Part shown: positions 23,309 to 30,956 of the stretch, piece by piece
Layout of the letters: each line of letters starts with the position of its first letter
Position numbering within the stretch: the stretch's first letter is position 1
Assembly (NCBI GenBank): GCA_003402735.1
Contig: QQNE01000036.1
Location: 1-39,305 of the forward strand
Origin: Verrucomicrobiota bacterium
Lineage (GTDB): Bacteria > Verrucomicrobiota > Verrucomicrobiia > Verrucomicrobiales > DEV007
Direction: 5' to 3'
Length of the DNA stretch: 39,305 bases
Program-made: the position numbers and the translations under genes
The notes under the pieces: generated by a model
The model's database searches: none
Seen by the model: only the letters and a program-made list of their open reading frames with translations
What the model was told of the DNA's origin: nothing

Positions 23309-24946
23309 ATGAATCGACGCCATTGGCTCCGGGCCACCAGCGCTGCGGGCATCGCCCTCCTCACCAGCCGTTGGGGCATCGCCGAGGACCGGGCCCTGGC
23401 CCTGTCCGAGCTCTTTCCCGGACTGGCCGACGCCGCGCTCGACCGCGCCAAAGCTCTCGGCGCCTCGTTTGCGGATGTCCACTTCATGCAGACCGATGAG
23501 GAATCGATCTTCGTCCGGGAAACCATGGTCCAGGGGATCGATGCCCAGTCTTCAGCCGGTTGCTCGGTCCGGGTCCTGGTGGATGGATGTTGGGGATTCG
23601 CCGCCAGCGCGGTGATCAACAGGGAGGAAATCCTTCGCCTCACGGAACAAGCCGCGATCCTGGCCAAAGGGCAGACTGGTTGGCGGCTGCGACGGCTCGA
23701 GATCGAGACCCTTCCGGCGCACACCGGCAAATGGGAGATGCCGCTCGAGATCGATCCGTTCACCATTTCCCTCGAGGACAAGACCGCCGATCTCCTGACC
23801 ATCACCCAAACCGCACTGGGCAAGGGGGCCAATTTCTGCGATGCCCACCTCTTCCAGGTGCGCGAACGCAAGTGGCTCGCCAATTCGTTCGGCACGAGGG
23901 TCCAGCAATCGCGTGTTCGGCTTCAACCCGCCTTCAGCGTCACCGTTCTCGACCCCAAAAAGGGAGGGTTCGCGAGCCGCGCCAGCCTGCTCCCGCCGCG
24001 GGCCGCCGGCTACGAGCACATGCAGAACTGGGACGCCGCCGCCGAGTCTGCTCTGGCGGTGGAACAGGCCCGCCAAAAACTGACGGCTCCTTCGGTGACG
24101 CCCGGGAAACTCGATCTGGTGATCGCCCCGAGCAACCTCTGGCTCACGATCCACGAGACCGTGGGCCACCCGACCGAACTGGATCGCGCGCTCGGCTACG
24201 AAGCGAATTTCGCCGGCACCTCGTTCTGCACGCCCGACAAGCTCGACCGCCTGCGGTATGGGAGCGAGCTGGTCACCATCATGGGGGATCGAACCGCTCC
24301 GGGCGGACTGGCCTCGGTGGCTTGGGACGACGACGGCACCGCCACGGCGGGCAAGGAATTTCCCATCATCGAACGCGGCATCTTCCGCAATTTCCAGATG
24401 GCGCTCGGCCAGGCCGCCCTCATCGGTCGCAAAGAATCGAACGGGTGCGCCTACGCCGATAGCTTTGACTCTTTCCCAATCCAACGCATGCCGAACATCT
24501 CCCTCCAGCCCGGCCCCGACCCCGCCGCGACCGCCGCCTCCCTGATCTCTGGCGTGGAAGACGGCATTTACATCGAGGGAAACGGCTCCTGGAGCATCGA
24601 TCAGCAACGCTACAACTTCCAGTTCACCGGCCAGGTGTTCCACCGCATCCGCAACGGCAAGCTCGACGGCATGCTCCGCGACGTGGCCTATCAGGGCAAT
24701 TCGGTCGACTTCTGGAACGCGTGCGACGGCTTGGGCGGGGCCGCCACCTATGAACTCGGGGGCGCTTTCAACTGCGGCAAGGGGCAGCCGGGACAAATCG
24801 CCGCCGTCAGTCACGGGGCTGTTCCCGCCCGTTTCCGCAAGATCAACGTTCTCAACACCGCCAACGAGTCCGGCCAGAAGACCGCCTGTTTCCCGACCCA
24901 CTCGCGCGACTGCTGCTGTGGAGAAGCCCGCACCTCATGGACCTGA
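23309..24946 (+). CDS. tldD: TldD metalloprotease subunit with a Tat-like leader
   Basis: TldD is the zinc-bearing subunit of the TldD/TldE protease, which cleaves unfolded peptides and processes some ribosomal peptides such as microcin B17. The 545-residue protein has the N-terminal TldD fold (ASFADVHFMQTDEESIFVRE, GCSVRVLVDGCWGFAAS) and the metal motif IHETVGHPTELD (His282, Glu283, His287), with a later Cys in GGAFNCGKGQPG as the probable third ligand. Unusually, it begins MNRRHWLRATSAAGIALLTS, a twin-arginine-like signal followed by a hydrophobic stretch. Standard TldD is cytoplasmic. At 545 residues it is longer than the roughly 480 typical of the E. coli protein, owing to this leader and a short tail. 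It overlaps tldE by 10 bp. Confidence 0.9.
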   Translation: MNRRHWLRATSAAGIALLTSRWGIAEDRALALSELFPGLADAALDRAKALGASFADVHFMQTDEESIFVRETMVQGIDAQSSAGCSVRVLVDGCWGFAASAVINREEILRLTEQAAILAKGQTGWRLRRLEIETLPAHTGKWEMPLEIDPFTISLEDKTADLLTITQTALGKGANFCDAHLFQVRERKWLANSFGTRVQQSRVRLQPAFSVTVLDPKKGGFASRASLLPPRAAGYEHMQNWDAAAESALAVEQARQKLTAPSVTPGKLDLVIAPSNLWLTIHETVGHPTELDRALGYEANFAGTSFCTPDKLDRLRYGSELVTIMGDRTAPGGLASVAWDDDGTATAGKEFPIIERGIFRNFQMALGQAALIGRKESNGCAYADSFDSFPIQRMPNISLQPGPDPAATAASLISGVEDGIYIEGNGSWSIDQQRYNFQFTGQVFHRIRNGKLDGMLRDVAYQGNSVDFWNACDGLGGAATYELGGAFNCGKGQPGQIAAVSHGAVPARFRKINVLNTANESGQKTACFPTHSRDCCCGEARTSWT

Positions 24947-26271
24947 ACCCGAACACCGCCCAACTCCAGTCTCTCTGCGCCCAGATTCTCGATCTCGTGG
25001 AAGCGGATGAGGCCGAGGTCTCGATTCACGATGCCACCGATCTTCATCTCCGGCACGCCAACAACGACCTCACCTCCAACTCCCTCACCTCTCGCCGACT
25101 CCTCAGCTTGAGCGTGAGCTACGGGCTCCGGTCCGCCTCGATCTCCTTCCAGGAAACCGACCCCGCCAGCCTCCGGGAAGCGGTGACCAAGGCGCAAACG
25201 ATGGCCAAACTCGCTCCGGAAAATCCGGAACACATGCCGCCTGTCCGGCCCGCCCAGTTTGCAGATCCTCTTGCCTACTCCGAGACGACCGCTGCGGCCG
25301 GTCCCGAAGATGCCCTGCGTTGGGTTCGCCCCGTGATCGAGGCCGCCCGCGCCGCCGGCTTGGAGAGCGCCGGTTATCTCCAAAAAAGCCTCGCCACCCA
25401 CACCCTAGCCAACAGCAGCGGTCTGTTTGTATCGCAACCGCAATCCTCCGTCGGCTTCTCCATGACCGCCCGCACCCGCGACGGCGGTTCCGGTTGGGCC
25501 AGCACCCAGGTGACCGATGCCGCCAAACTCGACCTCACACCGGTCGGAGAACGCGCCATCCGCAAGGCCCAGGACTCTCGAAACCCAACCGAACGCGCGC
25601 CCGGTCGCACCACCGTCCTCCTCGAACCAGCCGCCGTCCGGGATCTCATCTCCCCGCTCATCTGGAGCCTCGACCGACGCGACTTCGACGAGGGCCGCAG
25701 CTTTCTCAATGCTCTCGTCGAGAACGGGAAAGACCCCATCGGCCATGATCTTTTCGGCAGCGCCAACCTCATCTCGGATCCCCTCTTCGCCCCGGCGCCC
25801 TGCTTCACGCATTCTGGCGGTGAACCGCTCACCCGCACCGAGTGGATCAAGGACGGAGTCCTCCAACACTTGGTCACCGGCCGTTTCTGGGCCAAGGCCA
25901 AGGGCCTCGCCTCCCAACCGATGCCGGGAAACTTCCTGATTCCCGGTGACGGTCTCTCCACGGAAGAACTCATCGGCAAAATCAAAGACGGCGTCCTCGT
26001 CACCCGTCTCTGGTATCTCCGCATGGTCCGGCCCGAATCCCTGCTTTACACCGGTCTGACCCGCGATGGCACCTTCGCCATCCGCGACGGCGAGATCGCC
26101 GGTCCAGTGAAGAATTTCCGGTTCAACGAATCCCCCGCCAACGTCCTCAAACAACTCGTCGCTTCCGGAACCCCCGAGCGGGTCCTGGGCAGCGAAAGCG
26201 ACATACCCGCCCATGTGCCGCCCCTGGTGGTGGATGGATTCCACCTCTCGTCCGTTTCGGACGCGAGCTGA
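24937..26271 (+). CDS. tldE: TldE/PmbA, partner subunit of the TldD protease
   Basis: A 444-residue member of the TldD/PmbA family without the HExxxH motif, as expected for TldE. The region aligned to the metal site reads TTVLLEPAAVRDLISPLIW. Other family features are the N-terminal VSIHDATDLHLRHANNDLTS, LSLSVSYGLRSASIS, and the C-terminal NFLIPGDGLSTEELIGKI, LVTRLWYLRMV and TRDGTFAIRDGEIAGPVKNF. The ATG at 24937 lies inside the end of tldD (10-bp overlap), so the two are translationally coupled. This suits the obligate TldD-TldE heterodimer. It has no signal peptide, in contrast to its partner. Confidence 0.9.
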   Translation: MDLNPNTAQLQSLCAQILDLVEADEAEVSIHDATDLHLRHANNDLTSNSLTSRRLLSLSVSYGLRSASISFQETDPASLREAVTKAQTMAKLAPENPEHMPPVRPAQFADPLAYSETTAAAGPEDALRWVRPVIEAARAAGLESAGYLQKSLATHTLANSSGLFVSQPQSSVGFSMTARTRDGGSGWASTQVTDAAKLDLTPVGERAIRKAQDSRNPTERAPGRTTVLLEPAAVRDLISPLIWSLDRRDFDEGRSFLNALVENGKDPIGHDLFGSANLISDPLFAPAPCFTHSGGEPLTRTEWIKDGVLQHLVTGRFWAKAKGLASQPMPGNFLIPGDGLSTEELIGKIKDGVLVTRLWYLRMVRPESLLYTGLTRDGTFAIRDGEIAGPVKNFRFNESPANVLKQLVASGTPERVLGSESDIPAHVPPLVVDGFHLSSVSDAS

Positions 26272-26288
26272 GGACAGATGAAACGCGC

Positions 26289-27188
26289 CTACCGCGCGGA
26301 ATCGTTTGCCATCCAGCGCACCGCGTTCTCGACAACGCGCAGCGGTTCCGCTTGCTTGAAGATCGGGTAGGTCTCGTGACCGGGACGAAAATAGAACACG
26401 CGCCCCTTGCCGATGTTCCACACGCATCCGCTCCGGAAGCGCTCGCCCTTGTCCCACTTCTCCTCGAAGATGACTTCGTCAGGGGTGGGCACGTGATAGG
26501 GCTCACCATACATCTCGGTCTGGGGAATGTCCCAGGTCTCCGGCAGTCCGGCGGCGATGGGGTGCCGGGGCGACAACGTGGTCACATGGGAGGGGGCCCC
26601 ATCGTTGCGATAAGAGGGAAAGACGCATTGCGGCAATGTCAGTCGCCACACGTTTCCCTCACCCCGCTCCACGAATGGCGTCAGGCGGGCATCGGCCTTC
26701 ACGCCCACATAATACGGCTGATCATTGACAAATTCCCACTTCGCCAAGCCGCGCTCCTGCTCGGGCACCTGCGCCAAAGCATCCGCCTTGGCCCGTTCCT
26801 GCATCAGTCGCACGAAGGGCTTGGCCCAATGCGCGGAATGCAAGGCCACAAGGGACAACCTCCCTTCCATCACCCGCCTCACCACCGCCTCAGCCCTCGC
26901 CTCGTCCTGTTCCTTGACCCGACGGTGGCACCAGAAGATCAGCACGTCGGTGGCGTCCAACGCCGCATCACTCAGACCTTGTTCCGCGTCATCCAGCTTC
27001 GCCGTCTTCACGCTCAAGCCGGGCTGCGCGGCCAAATGTGCGGCGATCGTCTCCCCCAGAAACCTCTCGCCATAACCTTGCCTCTGCTCCGGTTGCTGCT
27101 CATCCCAAACCAAAACGCGGACCGGCTCCGCCGCCTTCATCGAGGCGGCAAACAGGGCGACAACGGCAATCAGGGGAAACGACTTCAT
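26289..27188 (-). CDS. ThuA-domain protein, secreted
   Basis: A 299-residue protein of the ThuA (trehalose-utilisation-like) class I glutamine-amidotransferase-like fold. A Sec signal peptide (LIAVVALFAASMKA) precedes VRVLVWDEQQPEQRQGY, TDVLIFWCHRRVKEQDE, LSLVALHSAHWAKPFVRLM, MYGEPYHVP and GKGRVFYFRPGHETYP, which are all family hallmarks. ThuA proteins are numerous in Verrucomicrobia and Planctomycetes and are linked to sugar catabolism, but the biochemical activity is unclear. The ATG at 27188 fits the signal peptide. It converges on tldE with 17 bp between stops. Confidence 0.88.
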   Translation of the reverse strand: MKSFPLIAVVALFAASMKAAEPVRVLVWDEQQPEQRQGYGERFLGETIAAHLAAQPGLSVKTAKLDDAEQGLSDAALDATDVLIFWCHRRVKEQDEARAEAVVRRVMEGRLSLVALHSAHWAKPFVRLMQERAKADALAQVPEQERGLAKWEFVNDQPYYVGVKADARLTPFVERGEGNVWRLTLPQCVFPSYRNDGAPSHVTTLSPRHPIAAGLPETWDIPQTEMYGEPYHVPTPDEVIFEEKWDKGERFRSGCVWNIGKGRVFYFRPGHETYPIFKQAEPLRVVENAVRWMANDSAR

Positions 27189-27346
27189 GGTGACCTGGGT
27201 CGTGTCACCAAAGGCGTTCCGGTGAGGATTCGCAAGCGAACTTCCCCACAGCCTCTCCCCGAGCAGGCGGAATGCGAGGACGATTCCGCTACGCAGGTCT
27301 GCAGAACTCCTTTCCTTCTGCCCAATTTTCGGCGATTCCTTGGCGG

Positions 27347-27586
27347 ATGGGAGACGACCCACTTCTCGTGACCTTTTCAGTTTGGGTGATCATCGGTGCA
27401 TCGACCGCCAGCATTGCCCTCGGGCTGCTGGCTTGGAATTGGCCTGACCGAGCGCCGAGGCGAGCCATCGGGGTGGGATTGCTAGTGCTGGGGACCTGCG
27501 TTTCGGTCGTGGTAGGAATCTTCGCCCTGCTGCCAATCGGCATCGGCGTGGCCATCCTGAGGTCCGGGTCGCACCGCCCAAAATAG
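27347..27586 (+). CDS. Tiny two-helix membrane protein, unknown
   Basis: A 79-residue protein with two transmembrane helices (LLVTFSVWVIIGASTASIALGL... and AIGVGLLVLGTCVSVVVGIF...), joined by a short basic loop, PDRAPRRA, and ending in a short polar tail. No family is recognised. It stands alone between the divergent ThuA gene and the convergent oligogalacturonate-lyase-like gene. The even distribution of hydrophobic residues argues that it is real, but its size keeps confidence moderate. Confidence 0.5.
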   Translation: MGDDPLLVTFSVWVIIGASTASIALGLLAWNWPDRAPRRAIGVGLLVLGTCVSVVVGIFALLPIGIGVAILRSGSHRPK

Positions 27587-27627
27587 ATCATCCGGCCTTT
27601 TCCCGCCGGGAGACCGAGTGCGACGGT

Positions 27628-28878
27628 TCAACCCACCATCCCCTGAATGTCCAGCAAGTGAAGCTGGCGCCCTGTGCCTTCGTGCGGGGCATCGACACAG
27701 ATCCAGCGCTCGTTGCGGCTCAGGCGCGGATGCGTGTCCACCCGCCACTCACCGGTGTATTCCGGTGGTTGAGGAAACTCCGCGAGGTCGATCCTTCGGT
27801 TCTTGGCGATCTGGTAGAGGTGCGGGGTGGCCAGTCGGCGGATCCCTTTCGGATAGGTGTCGCTGAGGATCCACTCGTTGTGGCGCAGATAGGTGAAATG
27901 TCCGGCGGAATCGAGAACACCCCTACCCACTTCACTGACAATCCCGGAATCCTTGTCCTCAAACAAAAAATTCCCCCAATCGGGATTCCCGAGCCAGCCT
28001 TTGGCCTGGGAGAGGATGTGCGTGGCGTCCCGCCAAATGAAGTGGGAGGCGTAGCCGTTCGGGATGACGATCCGGAGATCGCTTCCATCCAAGTTCGCCG
28101 TGAGGAGACGAGTGAGATGCCCGCCCTTGGGCTGCGTCCAGCGATGCAACAAAATGAAGCGCTTGCCGTCCGGTCCCACCAGCAGATGATAGGCATGATG
28201 CTTGGAATCCGGAAGATTGCTCAGGACTTCGCCCGTCTCCGCGAGTTGGCGGTGGGAGAGAATGAGCTTGGCCTCGCCCGTCTCCAGATTCACATGGCTG
28301 ATCCCGGTGGCGGCCGGTGCCATGTCTTCGAAAAAGCGGTCGGGGATTCCGGCGTATCCGTAGCCCGGCCGGCAATCGCCAACGCGTGAAAAATCGCAAG
28401 TCACGGCCTCCTTGCCGTTCGGGCTGAGGGCGTAAACCGGGTGAGGCAGCGTTCGCCGGTCGCCCGTTTGGACATCGAGCAAATGACAGACGAAGCGATC
28501 CCGCTCCCGATCGTTCCAGATCACCGTGGACTTTGATTCGGGGATCCATTGCAACATGCACCCCTGTTGCCAATTCCAGGCCCGGCTCGTGCCGAGCGGC
28601 ACCCATCGGTCCTTCTCCTCCAGATCGACCATGCCGACTTCAATGACATCGTCAGGAAGCGGGGAGCGGTGCTCAAAACCGACCTTCATCCCGAGAACAA
28701 AACGGTCGGACGGATCAAACTGCAGTTTGTCGTAATACCCGAACCAATGGTGTCCCGGCCCGCGGGTGATCGCGCGGCGCGGAGGAAAACCGAGCCCGTC
28801 CTGAGCCTGGGTGACGCCGCCCGCAAGGGAGAGAGCGGCAACGGAAAGAAAGTGTCGGCGGTCGGTCAGGGAAGCCAT
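27628..28878 (-). CDS. Oligogalacturonate-lyase-like WD40-type propeller protein, Tat-exported
   Basis: A 416-residue protein with a Tat-type signal (TDRRHFLSVAALSLAGG). The mature part resembles the oligogalacturonate lyase family (seven-bladed propeller): GHHWFGYYDKLQFDPSDRFV, CMLQWIPESKSTVIWND, YGYAGIPDRFFED, HHAYHLLVGPDGKRFILLHR, GYASHFIWRDATHIL and HPRLSRNERWICVDAP. The several His residues at blade tops (HHAYHL, SHFIW, HPRLS) are positioned as in the manganese site of Ogl, but the sequence is divergent and many proteins of this sort in Verrucomicrobia have no assigned substrate. Pectate degradation is a possibility; no other pectin genes are near except perhaps the distant beta-helix protein. 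The ATG at 28878 fits the Tat leader. Confidence 0.72.
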   Translation of the reverse strand: MASLTDRRHFLSVAALSLAGGVTQAQDGLGFPPRRAITRGPGHHWFGYYDKLQFDPSDRFVLGMKVGFEHRSPLPDDVIEVGMVDLEEKDRWVPLGTSRAWNWQQGCMLQWIPESKSTVIWNDRERDRFVCHLLDVQTGDRRTLPHPVYALSPNGKEAVTCDFSRVGDCRPGYGYAGIPDRFFEDMAPAATGISHVNLETGEAKLILSHRQLAETGEVLSNLPDSKHHAYHLLVGPDGKRFILLHRWTQPKGGHLTRLLTANLDGSDLRIVIPNGYASHFIWRDATHILSQAKGWLGNPDWGNFLFEDKDSGIVSEVGRGVLDSAGHFTYLRHNEWILSDTYPKGIRRLATPHLYQIAKNRRIDLAEFPQPPEYTGEWRVDTHPRLSRNERWICVDAPHEGTGRQLHLLDIQGMVG

Positions 28879-28995
28879 GATTTCAGGTTGTGGCGGATCC
28901 TGTCGATTCAATCAAGCGCAGAATCGGCACCTGATACCGGCCATCCCTTGACGAACTCCCTGTTCAAGGCTCCTATCTGAATTCTTTTTCAGGCA

Positions 28996-29751
28996 ATGAG
29001 CGAAACGCTTGCAGGCAAGACAGCTTTCATCACCGGCGGTGCGCGTGGCATCGGACGTGCCACGGCCCTCAAGCTGGCCCGGGCCGGTTGTGACGTGGCC
29101 ATTGTTTACTTCAACAGCCATCAAGAGGCCGAGGCGGTTTGCCAGACCATCCGAGATCTCGGTCGCCGGGCCCTGGCGGTCCAGGCAGACGTCAGTGATC
29201 CCTCCAGCCTCGCGGAGGCTTTCGCCGAATTTCGCAAGCAGTTCGACAAGGTGGACATCGTCGTGAGCAACGCGGCCATCGGCGTGCTCCGCCCCGCCTT
29301 GGAGATGACCCTGAAGCACTGGCGCCGTTGCATGGAGACCAACGCCCTGGCCCTCAACACCCTGGCCCAACAAGCCGTGCCGATCATGCCGGAAGGCGGC
29401 GTCTTCATCGGGCTCTCCAGCATGGGCTCGGTTCGCGCCATCCCCCACTATTCCTTCATCGGAGCGTCCAAGGCCGCCCTGGAATCCTTGGCCCGGGCGC
29501 TCGCCCAGGAACTCGGGTCCCGCGGCATCCGCGTCAACATCGTCAGCGCTGGAGTGGTCGATACCGACGCCCTTAAGCACTTCCCGAACCGGGAGAATCT
29601 CCTGGCGGAATCGGCCCAACGCACGCCCATCCCCACCCCGCTCACGCCGGAGCACGTGGCGGACGCCATTTACCTGCTCTGCCTGCCGGAAGCCGCGCTG
29701 ATCACCGGACACACCCTCATCGTCGACGGAGGATACTGCATTTCAGGATGA
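28996..29751 (+). CDS. fabL: Enoyl-ACP reductase of the FabL type (short-chain dehydrogenase)
   Basis: A 251-residue SDR with the NADPH-binding TGGARGIGRA. The active site reads HYSFIGASKAALESLARALA, so Tyr152 and Lys159 are six residues apart (Y-x6-K). FabG enzymes have Y-x3-K; Y-x6-K is the enoyl-ACP reductase pattern (FabI/FabL). The block VDTDALKHFPNRENLL and the preceding NAAIGVLRPALEM match Bacillus FabL closely. It should reduce the trans-2-enoyl-ACP double bond, completing the elongation cycle. It is the first gene of the acyl-chain operon and overlaps fabG by 4 bp (ATGA). A weak upstream TTGACG (28948-28953) with a TATCTG may be the operon promoter, though their spacing is long. The presence of a dedicated enoyl reductase implies at least partly saturated products. 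Confidence 0.88.
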   Translation: MSETLAGKTAFITGGARGIGRATALKLARAGCDVAIVYFNSHQEAEAVCQTIRDLGRRALAVQADVSDPSSLAEAFAEFRKQFDKVDIVVSNAAIGVLRPALEMTLKHWRRCMETNALALNTLAQQAVPIMPEGGVFIGLSSMGSVRAIPHYSFIGASKAALESLARALAQELGSRGIRVNIVSAGVVDTDALKHFPNRENLLAESAQRTPIPTPLTPEHVADAIYLLCLPEAALITGHTLIVDGGYCISG

Positions 29752-30512
29752 CTGCCCCCACCCTCACAGATTCAGGCTTGGCCGGCGGAGTGGCCATCGT
29801 CACCGGCGGCAGCCGGGGCATCGGCCGCGCCATCGTGGAAACCCTCGCCGCCGCGGGAATGGAGGTCGCCTTCACCTACCGTGAAAATGCCGCCGCCGCC
29901 CAAGAAGTGATCGCTTCCGGACCGGAAGGCAAGATCATCGCCAGCCAAGTCGATGTGAAGGACGCGGCGGCTTGCCGGAGCTTTGTGGAATCGGTGGCGG
30001 ATCGCACCGGAAAGATCGACGTCCTGGTGAACAACGCCGGGGTGATCCGGGACAACCTCATGGTCGCCCTGAGCGATGACGACATCCGCGAAGTGCTGCA
30101 AACGAATGTGGAGGGGACCTTCAACATGTGCCGCGCCGTGGTGCCGTTCATGATGTCCAAACGCCGGGGCAGCATCGTCAATCTGAGCTCCGTATCCGGC
30201 GAGAAGGGAGGCCGCGGCCAGACGAATTACGCCGCCAGCAAAGGAGCCATCAACGGATTCACCCGGTCCCTGGCCTGCGAGGTGGCGGCGCGCAACATCC
30301 GCGTCAACGCGGTGGCCCCGGGAGTCATCGAAACCGAGATGTCGCAGACGGTGCGGGATTTGGCGGGGGATCAGATCACCTCGCGCATCCTCCTCAAACG
30401 TTACGGCAAACCGGAGCACATCGCCCACGCCGTTTGGTTTCTTGCCTCCCGCTATGCGGATTACATCACCGGCCAGATCCTCACGGTGGACGGTGGATTC
30501 AAAATGGATTGA
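29748..30512 (+). CDS. fabG: 3-oxoacyl-ACP reductase (FabG)
   Basis: A 254-residue SDR of the classical FabG type: NADPH-binding VTGGSRGIGRA, NNAG, catalytic Ser148 in NLSSVSG, and Tyr161-x3-Lys165 in NYAASKGAINGF. The C-terminal segment ends GQILTVDGGFKM. It reduces 3-ketoacyl-ACP to 3-hydroxyacyl-ACP. The first dozen residues are a short unconserved extension caused by the overlap with fabL. It lies in the middle of the acyl-chain operon, 18 bp before the carrier-protein gene. The main housekeeping fatty-acid synthesis genes are not in the window, so this copy is likely dedicated to this pathway. Confidence 0.92.
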   Translation: MTAPTLTDSGLAGGVAIVTGGSRGIGRAIVETLAAAGMEVAFTYRENAAAAQEVIASGPEGKIIASQVDVKDAAACRSFVESVADRTGKIDVLVNNAGVIRDNLMVALSDDDIREVLQTNVEGTFNMCRAVVPFMMSKRRGSIVNLSSVSGEKGGRGQTNYAASKGAINGFTRSLACEVAARNIRVNAVAPGVIETEMSQTVRDLAGDQITSRILLKRYGKPEHIAHAVWFLASRYADYITGQILTVDGGFKMD

Positions 30513-30530
30513 AGACTGATTCTGACTGAT

Positions 30531-30956
30531 ATGAGCAACGTGAACATCACCAAGGAAGAAATCGATGCGATCCTGCCAAAGGTCGCCGACATCATTGCCG
30601 ACGCGCTCGGGTGCGATCTGGACGACGTGCAACCCACCTCCTCCCTCATCACCGACCTGGGAGGCGAATCGATCGACTTCCTCGACATCGTGTTCCGCCT
30701 GGAACGGGAGTTCAAGGTGAAGATCCCACGCGGCAAGATTGTCGAGGACGCCCGCGGTCCCCTGGCCGAATCCGAATTCGAGAAGGGCGGCGTCGTCACT
30801 GCACAAGGCGAGGAACGCCTCCGCGAATTTCTCAGTGAAGTCCCGGCAGACCGCTTCAAATCTCCCATCAAATCGGCCGAGATTCCAAAGCTGTTCACGG
30901 TGGAAACCTTTGCCAAGATGATCATCCGCGAACAACGCGCGTCCAGCGGCGCCTGA
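30531..30956 (+). CDS. Long acyl carrier protein
   Basis: A 141-residue carrier protein. The attachment site is Ser47 in TDLGGESIDFLDIVFRLE, with LGGES replacing the common LGADS. It is followed by KVKIPRGKI, as in carrier proteins paired with dedicated ketosynthases. Classical ACPs are about 80 residues; here about 55 extra residues follow (GKIVEDARGPLAESEFEKGG, RLREFLSEVPADRFK, VETFAKMII). The last helix of the fold (VETFAKMII) is displaced to the end, so the extension is really a long insertion between helices II/III and the final helix. It should shuttle the growing chain among the operon's enzymes. Its stop overlaps the next start by one base. Confidence 0.88.
   Translation: MSNVNITKEEIDAILPKVADIIADALGCDLDDVQPTSSLITDLGGESIDFLDIVFRLEREFKVKIPRGKIVEDARGPLAESEFEKGGVVTAQGEERLREFLSEVPADRFKSPIKSAEIPKLFTVETFAKMIIREQRASSGA

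Noticed and set aside
27591-27610. Short hairpin (CCGGC/GCCGG) between the small membrane gene and the convergent propeller gene
   Set aside because: Five-base stem, loose loop and no T-run; it may arise by chance in GC-rich DNA.
29772-30935. Long minus-strand frame opposite fabG and the carrier-protein gene
   Set aside because: Antisense to clear enzymes with complete active sites and without any recognised domain.
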